Assembly (NCBI GenBank): GCA_900095095.1
Contig: FMBT01000388.1
Coordinates: forward strand, 1 to 64,000
Direction: 5' to 3'
From: Fragilariopsis cylindrus CCMP1102
Lineage: Eukaryota > Bacillariophyta > Bacillariophyceae > Bacillariales > Bacillariaceae
Length of the DNA: 64,000 bases
Within the stretch, counting starts at the first letter, position 1. Each line of letters opens with the position of its first letter. The notes beneath the pieces are model-generated. The model was not told where the DNA came from, did not search any database, and was given only the letters and a program-made list of their open reading frames with translations. Made by a program: the position numbers and the translations under genes. This document shows positions 56,382 through 64,000 of this stretch, one piece after another.

Positions 56382-59300
56382 CTACCATTGCTCTGCCTTT
56401 GCAATGGCGCTGTCTAATAGACTAATATCAGGAACGGTGAATTGGGCGCTGTCCTTTTTACCTCCACCCTTGCCGTCTGTTCCTTCTATGACGGCATTAC
56501 ACCATGCCTTGCAGTCAACATCAACTCCCTTAGGAGCCATAGCCAAAACAAGGAAACGATCAGCATCGCTGTCAGCCGAAATAATCATGATGGCTTTATC
56601 TGTGATTTTCTTTGTAAAGGCGGTTGCAACGTTCTTTCCAAGTTTGGCGTTTGCACCGAAGTCGAATCGGAAGATAACCTTGTTTCCATCGGTCACCTCA
56701 CCGGCGGCAATAGCCTTTGCCTTGATTTCATCCGTCATACCAGCCATCCGTTGCTTCTTATAAGCCATGACCTTCTTCAACAGATCAGCAATCGTTTCTC
56801 TGAACGACGTCTTTCTGACGGTTGAGACGACCAATGAGTTACATTCCATAGATAAGACCTTGACCAGTGCCTCCAATTCGTCGCCTCCGTCTAATTTTGA
56901 AGCGGCCTCTAATCTTGTTTCGAATTCATCGGCAGTTGCGATTGCCTTCTTCGCGTCGTCAAGGGTCACAAAAATGATCCGACGGATGCCCTTCGCAATT
57001 CCTTCTTCGTTTAACAGACAAAAAGCTTCCGCTTCCTTCGTATTTGTAAGATGGGTACCTCCACAAAATTCAACGCTGTATCCATTCCACATAGCATCTT
57101 GCGGATTCGCTAAGATTTCCGTAACTGGGCTAGGTGTAACGGCGACAATTCGGACGGGATCAGGATATTTTTCACCGAATACGGCACGAAGCGCACCGAT
57201 TTTCTCCGCGTCCGCCAAAGGAGCAACAAAGCAATCAACGGGAGTTTCCTTTACAATTTGATCACGAACCAATGTCTCCACATCAGCAAGTTGCTGGGGT
57301 GTTAATTGACCGTTCCACGAAAAGTCGAATCGGGACTTGAACTCATCTACCAGTGAACCTTTTTGGTCGACGTTTACACCAGTTGAAACTTTCCCTTCGG
57401 CAGCCGGTCGATTGACCAATATTTCTCTTAATGCATAATTAAGAACATGAGTCATGGTATGATTTGAAGAAATGGGTCGACGACGAACGTAATCGACCGA
57501 ACAAGAAACGGAATCACCCACTGATAACTCTCCATCTATGACTATTCCTAAGTGCAGAACGAAGGAACCGTACAATTGTACGTTAGTGATGCGGAAGGTA
57601 GCACCGTCACCTACTTTCACGATATCACCTGTGTCATAGGTTTGTCCACCTTGTTCAGCGTAAAAGCTCGTTCTGTCCAAGATAATACCCACGGTCGAGG
57701 ATTCCTTCGTCACGGAATCGACGAAACCGATCTGATCTTCGGTCTCTCCTCTACCTATGAACAAGGCTTTCACGATTGATCCGTCCAAGACTTCCGTTGT
57801 ATATTTGGCAGAATCGTCCGTTGCGGGAACACTAAGGGTATGTACAAGATGCGATGTCTGTTCGGCAACCATTCGCATATCCTTACCAGACCCAGCGGCC
57901 ATCTTCTCCGCGTGCGCTGCCTGACTCATTTCTTGTTCTTCTTTCATCTTTGCTTCGAATCCGTCTTTGTCTACGGTCATTCCAAGTTCTTCTGCCATCA
58001 GTTCTGTCAAATCGATAGGGAAACCCATGGTTGCATATAGATAATGCGCATCCTTGCCGCTAAACACACCATTATTGTCTTCATTGGAAGCGAGATCTGT
58101 GAATTTCTGCAAACCCTTGTCGAGGGTACGTGAAAATGATTCCTCTTCTTCTCTAACGACCGAAATGATATAATCTTGTCGTTCGATAAGTTCGGGAAAT
58201 GTCCCTCCCATAATTTCTACGAGTTTCGGTACTAGGTTGCTAAAAAATCCAAGTTCTGCCCCAAGGTTTTGTCGTCCGTATCGGACAGCACGTCGCAAAA
58301 CACGTCTCAAGACGTAACCACGCCCATCATTTGACGGAACCGCTCCATCAACTATAGCAAAACTTAAGGTCCGTACGTGATCAGCGATGACCCGATAGGC
58401 CATATCAATAAATCCAATGTCTTCGACTGGACCAACTTTTCCACCGTAAGGACGTGGAGCATTCGTCAAGATACGAATTTCCTCGAAGAGTGGTTGAAAG
58501 ATATCAGTGTCGTAATTAGAATCAACACCCTGTAAAATCGACGTCAACCGTTCGAATCCCATCCCGGTATCGACATGTTGAGAGGGCAATGGACGTAAAC
58601 TGCCATCAGCTTCTCTGTTGAATTGAATGAAAACATTGTTCCAGATCTCGATAACATCCGGCACATCTGCGTTGACCAAATGAGCCGCGTCTCGTCCACC
58701 GATACGATCATAATGGATTTCCTGTTGTAAATTTTTAAAAAATTATATCATTGATACAACAGAAGTAGATAAAAATGGAATGAGTTTGAAATCGAAGGCA
58801 AAGTATGATATCCACTTCAATGCATGAATCATGCCTGCCTTTAATGGAATAAAGGACTGGAATGTATTTGAAATCACAAAATCACTTCCAATCACAATTG
58901 CAATTGCAATCACAATCTAATCTAAATACAGTGGAATAAATTTCTCATTATTCCCAACGACACGTACCACACATGGTCCACAGGGTCCTGTGGCACCCAT
59001 TTCCCAGAAATTATCAGCCGCATCAAAAGGCAGGACCCTTTCAGCAGGTAAATACTTCAACCAGATATCTCGTGCTTCCAAATCAGGTGGAGTCGTTTCG
59101 TCTCCACCAAAGTACGAAGCGTATAGTCTATTCGGATCGAGTTTGAATTCATCAACAAGACAAGACCATGACATAGCAATTGTTTCCTCCTTGAAGTAGT
59201 CACCGAAGGACCAGTTTCCTAACATTTCAAAAAACGTGTGATGGTATACATCCTTTCCGACGTCATCTAAATCATTGTGTTTACCACCAGCTCGAATACA

Positions 59301-59546
59301 TTTTTGAGAATTCGTAGCTCTTGTGAGTTTGGACATTGGTAGAGCAGGATCACACGTACCCAAAAACAATGGTTTGTATTGATTCATTCCTGCATTGGTA
59401 AACAACAATGTTGGATCATCAACAGGAACACACGGACTCGACCCCCAATATGTGTGTCCATGTTTTTCCTTAAAAAAGTTAATAAATGTCGACCGAACTT
59501 TATCCATCGGCCATTCTAATTCTTTCTTATCATCCTCGACACTCAT
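56382..59546 (-). CDS. alaS: Alanyl-tRNA synthetase
   Basis: Exons 59546-58968 and 58721-56382 join over a 246-base intron at [18 protein letters not shown], giving 972 residues, the usual length. The class II catalytic core includes [35 protein letters not shown] and [16 protein letters not shown], then MGFERL. The editing domain shows [11 protein letters not shown] (HxxxH) and FCGGTHL (CxxxH), and a C-Ala domain follows. The enzyme charges tRNA-Ala and clears mischarged Ser and Gly. There is no targeting leader, which suggests the cytosolic form. Confidence 0.95.
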
Positions 59547-60275
59547 CTTACTTATTATTGCTTATATTTACTTGTTTGTTATTTTGTTTGTGTTCTATTG
59601 ACGTCGAATTAATGTTGAAATAGTAGAAATAATCTGGTAATATTCGTCTTTTCTTGGGTTGTGTGAGGAGTTGAAGCGAAAGAAATGTGAGATATTCTAA
59701 GAAGTTGTTATTCGTCGTACAGTAGGTCTGAATGCATGTTGTGAATGAAACAATTCGACAATGTGGAGAGGACCTAAATGATAAATGATGCATGCTTTAT
59801 TTGATGTGTAGTAGCGCTCTCACGCAACTTGCGAGAAATATTAGTTTTGATTTTAAAATATACACAACGCTCTACATTCTCCGGATAATAAGGTCATAAT
59901 CAAATTTTGTTTATACATTTTAGCCGGTAGTTAAAGTTACTTATTGAAAAAGTTTTAATTCAAGTCGATATTGTCCTTCTACCTAGTAGCTACCGGTTGA
60001 ATGGCAGAGCCTTTAGTTCTATCTCTACCACACAAATCAACGAAAAAATTGATGTCCGACTGAATCGAGTCTTGCGCCTGAAACCGGAGGTACTAATATA
60101 ACGAAATCACAACGCGACGATCTCTCGATCACTCCACGATCTTCTTACATCTCTCCAATCTCCACCACTCACCCACCCCACCTTCAATTATCCTATTACA
60201 CTCTCCAATCCGCGACATCATAGCATTGTATTGATTGTATTCTAAAGCAGATATTTTTATAAAAATAACAATAAG
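59547..60275. other. Divergent promoter region
   Basis: Spacer between alanyl-tRNA synthetase and EBP1, two translation-related genes read in opposite directions. Pyrimidine-rich stretches occur at 60120-60200. No gene seen. Confidence 0.45.
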
Positions 60276-62518
60276 ATGTCGGACGACGAAGAGAAAAGTG
60301 TCACCGCCCCTGAAGTCGCCGTTGACTCCGAGCCGGTTACCGATCTATCCAACAGGTATGTATGTTTCCTTGATGTCGCATACATCACGATTATGTATAG
60401 ATTAGAAAAAATGGTCGATTGATTGATTGACTTGAGGATTTTTCTCGTCGTATTCCTTTTTGTCGCTCCTCATGTCTAACTGAATCCCGTATCTTTACAT
60501 CATACCAACCTCTAAAACAAAAATCAACTACGAACACGCAAAAACTAAAACTAAATTTTTTTTATGTATATATTTTCAGTGATGTATGCACGAAATACCA
60601 AGAAGCCTCGAAGGTTGTGAATCTTACATTAGAAGGATTAGTTACTCAAACAATTGTTGGCGCCAAAGTTTTGGATTTATGCGCATTCGGTACGACCGTC
60701 ATGGAAGCTGCAACATCCAAGTTATACACGAAAAAAGTAAATGGAAAAGCAATTGATCGAGGTGTTGCATTTCCTGTTTGTGTTAGTGTCAACGACATCG
60801 TTTGTAATTTTAGTCCACTTGAAGGGTTACCAGAAGTTACTGTAAGTTTTTAAGTTGTATTATTATTTGCGCCTTTCTTCGTCATGTTTTTTGTTTTGCT
60901 TTTCGTCTTATAATATGTAGAGGGGAGAACAATAAAAAACAAATATTTGGGATGAAAAGTGTGGTGTCGTATCTTTGTTGTTGTTGTTGTTGTCGTGTTT
61001 ATGCGTTGTACCTTGATGTGATGTTTGATCTGCTCTTTTTTGTGTACTGCTTTGTTTTGTTTCGTTGTCCTATGTTACGATGGAAAAAAATCATTACCCC
61101 ACCTGTCTGGATCGTATACAAGCGGGTCACGAGTTTGCTTGCTTTTTAGACTTTTATGTTTAGAAACGGCGATCCGAGACTGATCCGCGGATCTTATAAA
61201 AGACAGGAAGATAAATGAAGGAAAGATGATTCCCTTTCTCTTCTGAGTAAGGTTTCGTTATATATTTAACGGAACGAGCCCCGGTCGCATCACCCACAAC
61301 ATTCATTTGTTATGGGACGATCCCGGTGTTTGCTTGGACTTGTCTTTTCTTGATGAGCTGTAACAGGCCATCCGATCGTTTCTCCGATACTACCCTGCAT
61401 GTCGTGTTCCGTAGCGAATATCAGACGAGGAGGCTTGTCCTCTCTCGCTCTCGATCATCCTACAAAGACCCTCTGTTTGCATGGTTGCCTGACGCATGTG
61501 TGGAGGAGCGCACGCTACATTCTCACACGGGACTAATAGTAATTGAATTTACGTAAAAATAATATCATGATGACGACTTGACTCACATATGAAATCTTTT
61601 CTGCAACTGCGATGGTATCATATTTTATATTGTTATTATCAAAAACAGCCACCTTTGAAGGCGGGTGATATCGTGAAATTCGATTTAGGTTGTCATATCG
61701 ATGGATACATTGCCGTGGTCGCCCATACAGTCGTCGTCAAAGAAACTGAAGACAGCCCTGCTCCTCCAGAAGATCCAGAACTCGCTAAATGTGCCGTAGC
61801 TGCATACAACGCCATGTTGGTAGCTGCAGCGAGTATCGCCGCCGGTAAGACTAACACCGATGTTACGAAGGCAGTAGACCGAGTCGCAAAGGCATACGGC
61901 GTCACCCCAATTTCATCTGTCCGAATGCACCAAATGAAACGATACGTCCTAGATGGTGTAAAGGAGGTAGCCCTCAAGGAAATCACACCAGACGATCCTC
62001 CAGAAGAAAAAGTCCCCAACTGCACCTTTGAACAAGCAGAGGTTTACGCGGTTGATGTTGCTATGTCTACCGGAGATGGTAGAGCTCGACCGGGTGCCAT
62101 GAGAACCACCGTTTACAAACGTAACGTCGAACAATCATACCAGCTTAAGGTTAAGGCCTCTCGTCAGTTGTTGGCCGAAGTCGATAAGAAGTACCCCACA
62201 TTACCATTTACCATGCGTGATTTGAGTGATGTCCGTGCTGCCAAGCTTGGTATGAACGAATGTGTCAATCACGGACTCTTGACGCCCTACCCGTCATTAC
62301 ACGATTATTCCGGAAAGGTCGCTCACTTCAAATGTACCGTACTTTTATTGCCATCGGGTACGTGTAGAGTAACTGGATTGAAACTTCCCGAATACTTCAC
62401 AACGGATACAGAAGCGGATGAGGAAACACAAAAAATCTTAACTGAAATTGCCGATGGAGAAGCGAAGAAGGCTGCTAAAAAAGCTGCCAAGAAGGCTGCC
62501 AAAAAAGCCAAGAAATAA
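60276..62518 (+). CDS. Proliferation-associated protein 2G4 / EBP1, methionine-aminopeptidase-like
   Basis: Exons 60276-60355, 60580-60841 and 61649-62518 join in frame to 403 residues, as in other EBP1 proteins. Family text includes VCTKYQEASKVVNLTLEGL, then PVCVSVNDIVCNFSPL, LKAGDIVKFDLGCHIDGY, VKEVALKEI and YPTLPFTMRDL. The pita-bread fold is present, but the five metal ligands of active methionine aminopeptidases are not conserved, as expected for this ribosome-binding, non-catalytic branch. The C-terminus is Lys/Ala-rich (KKAAKKAAKKAAKKAKK), suited to rRNA binding. Intron 2 is unusually long for the window, at 807 bases. Confidence 0.9.
60842..61648 (+). other. Long intron 2 of the EBP1 gene, with a GC-richer core
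   Basis: It starts GTAAGTTTTT and ends TCAAAAACAG. Its middle, about 61260-61545, is clearly less AT-rich than other introns here and contains TGATGA near 61353 and CTGA near 61489. This could be a hosted non-coding RNA, but the spacing is long for a C/D snoRNA and no closing stem is visible. Confidence 0.5.
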
Positions 62519-63488
62519 ACTAGAACAACAAGTGTGATGCCTGGGGTTTTATATTTAAAATGTACTAAAATACTTCTGCCGTAATATTTCAGTCTGAATC
62601 ATCACTTTAACTTAACAACAACGATAGATAATAAGAAGGTCGTCAAGGACACACCATGTCCGAGAATAGAAAATGATGTTATTTAATAATGCTGGACTCT
62701 TGTGTATATGTACTACTTTTTTTAAATGAAAATAGAATCACCTCAAAAGAAGAAGTATAACTTAATATGAGTGTTGTCTCTGATAAAGTACACTGACTTG
62801 AAGAGAAGTAAGAAAAAAAAATGGAGTGGGTTATGCACAACTATCGTTTAGAGGATCTTTTTATGATTGCATACTACTAGAATATAGAGTATCATGAGCT
62901 TATCTTGATTTGGAGGCTACTAAAAGTTCGTACTATATAGACATTCCACCGAAGCAAAAAAGATCTAGATTCAATCTGTTTGCGGAGATTGTGTAGGCTT
63001 TTTATGATGTGTTTTTGTCAAGTGTGTATGAACAAAGTCAGATGATAGCAACGCATAAAATTATCTTGATATATATTAGGTTCAGAAGAAAATGTATAGC
63101 TTTTAATAATCATCAACTTTTTGAGGCGAAGAAGGTACAAGTGAAAGTATATATCATATGTTCTCGATCTCACCACCTGGGAAGATATTGTGGTACATGC
63201 ATTCATATATACTATGATAGTAACAATGTTTGATTAGATTGGGCTGGGCCTGTTCTATCAATGTTACTATGTTGATATAAAGAGATGTACACATCTATAA
63301 TGTGTGTGGTCCTACATGATGTAACTATGATGTAATATTATATTATACAAGTAATAGTACTAGAAGGATAAAGGTTTGTACGTAAGTAGGGAAAGGATTA
63401 GGAATATAAAAGAAAGAAAAGTATATTGTATTGTTTTATATATGTTATATCCTCTTATCATTATTACTACTATTATAATATACAATAA
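62519..63488. other. Convergent intergenic spacer, no gene seen
   Basis: AT-rich 3' flanks of EBP1 and the light-harvesting gene. No gene or structured repeat recognised. Confidence 0.45.
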
Positions 63489-63558
63489 TTAGCCAAACCA
63501 CCAAAAAAAAATAGAAGCAAGATAGATATAGTAACGATTTTTGTTCCTATCTTTTTTT

Positions 63559-63986
63559 CTAAGGAAGGTATGGGAATCCGTGTCCGAGACAGCAGCACCT
63601 GCAACCATACCACCAATAGAGATCATTGCTAATCGTCCATTCTTTAATTCAGCAAGTTGATATTCTGCAAGTTTATCAGCAGATTGTGGTTTTAATCCTA
63701 ATGGATCAAAACTGTAATCACCTGGTGCACGATCAAATTCATTCATGTTAGCTAATGCTGGGAATGTACATGCTTCAGCAAATGAAATCCATGCAAAGAT
63801 TTGAATCATAGATGTATCAGCTAAAGCATCATGTGCTTGGATGACATTCGGTACTGCCTCGAAACTGAATTGTTCACCAGGGATACGCAAAAATTGTGGA
63901 ACAACAAATCCAACTGTTGCTAACATGGCTGCTCGGCCGTGCTTTAATTCTGCCTCACGGAACCATGGTGCCCATTCAGGAGCACG
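63559..63986 (-). CDS. Fucoxanthin chlorophyll a/c-binding light-harvesting protein, 5' end outside window, one frameshift
   Basis: The last exon starts at 63986 after an acceptor TACTACTAG and opens with RAPEWAPWF. Chlorophyll-binding helices read EAELKHGRAAMLATVGF and, near the end, YQLAELKNGRLAMISIGG, between which lies FDPLGLKP. This is the FCP family of diatom thylakoid antennae. As printed, the frame runs past the usual end to 63489. Adding one G to the pair at 63584-63585 gives the canonical ending AAVSGHGFPYLP and a stop at 63559, so the true end is taken there. The transit peptide and helix A upstream are beyond the window. Confidence 0.88.
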
Positions 63987-64000
63987 CTAGTAGTAATAGA

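Noticed and set aside
56404-57261. Plus-strand ORFs of 119, 127 and 164 codons
   Set aside because: All are antisense shadows of the alanyl-tRNA synthetase coding sequence.

Overview
This window is nuclear DNA of a photosynthetic stramenopile, most likely a diatom. The evidence is a fucoxanthin-chlorophyll a/c light-harvesting gene at the right edge, short GT-AG introns of about 105-325 bases, many Asn/Asp/Ser/Gln-rich low-complexity proteins, and AT-rich intergenic DNA full of microsatellites. Genes lie on both strands with no operon-like order. Several coding regions only make sense if one base is missing from the sequence, often in or next to a short homopolymer, so the assembly probably carries uncorrected long-read deletions.

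Left part (1-5,933). A nucleotide-sugar transporter runs off the left edge. It is followed by about 4.5 kb of repeat-rich DNA: a decayed ORF cluster, an interrupted minisatellite, and two diverged inverted copies of a small non-autonomous transposon. Each copy ends in TTAACAGGATTC and its complement, shares a TATA-containing block, and contains tRNA-like A/B boxes.

Centre-left (5,934-24,739). Genes here are a GT8-like Golgi glycosyltransferase, a POT/PTR2 peptide transporter (two exons), a DHHC-type palmitoyltransferase with a DHMC centre, and a CPPED1-like metallophosphatase. Then comes a compositionally different block (14,509-17,033) bracketed by imperfect direct repeats of about 78 bases. 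It holds a membrane-anchored P-loop NTPase and a gene fragment resembling SLC10A7. Beyond it lie a P450 lacking its N-terminal half, a Copia gag-like remnant, a Gln-rich protein with a Cys/His domain, a frameshifted short-chain dehydrogenase and a small secreted protein.

Centre (25,327-43,386). A second frameshifted glycosyltransferase, an Asn/Asp-rich single-pass membrane protein, a sulfotransferase-like type II membrane protein, an omega-class glutathione transferase, a TMCO4/DUF726 hydrolase, a trypsin-fold protein with a Cys nucleophile, and a gene joining several WW domains to a NELF-C/D (TH1) domain.

Right part (43,719-64,000). A cytochrome c peroxidase (six exons), a tyrosinase, a plastid-targeted glutaredoxin 2 (grxB type), a SCYL1 pseudokinase, alanyl-tRNA synthetase, EBP1/PA2G4, and the partial light-harvesting gene. 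The transporter, two glycosyltransferases and the sulfotransferase fit a secretory-pathway glycan role. The transferase, peroxidase and glutaredoxin fit redox defence. NELF-C/D, SCYL1, alanyl-tRNA synthetase and EBP1 are housekeeping. Nothing suggests coordinated operation beyond this. Splice sites are read by eye, and starts were moved to the first ATG where the open frame began at a non-ATG codon.
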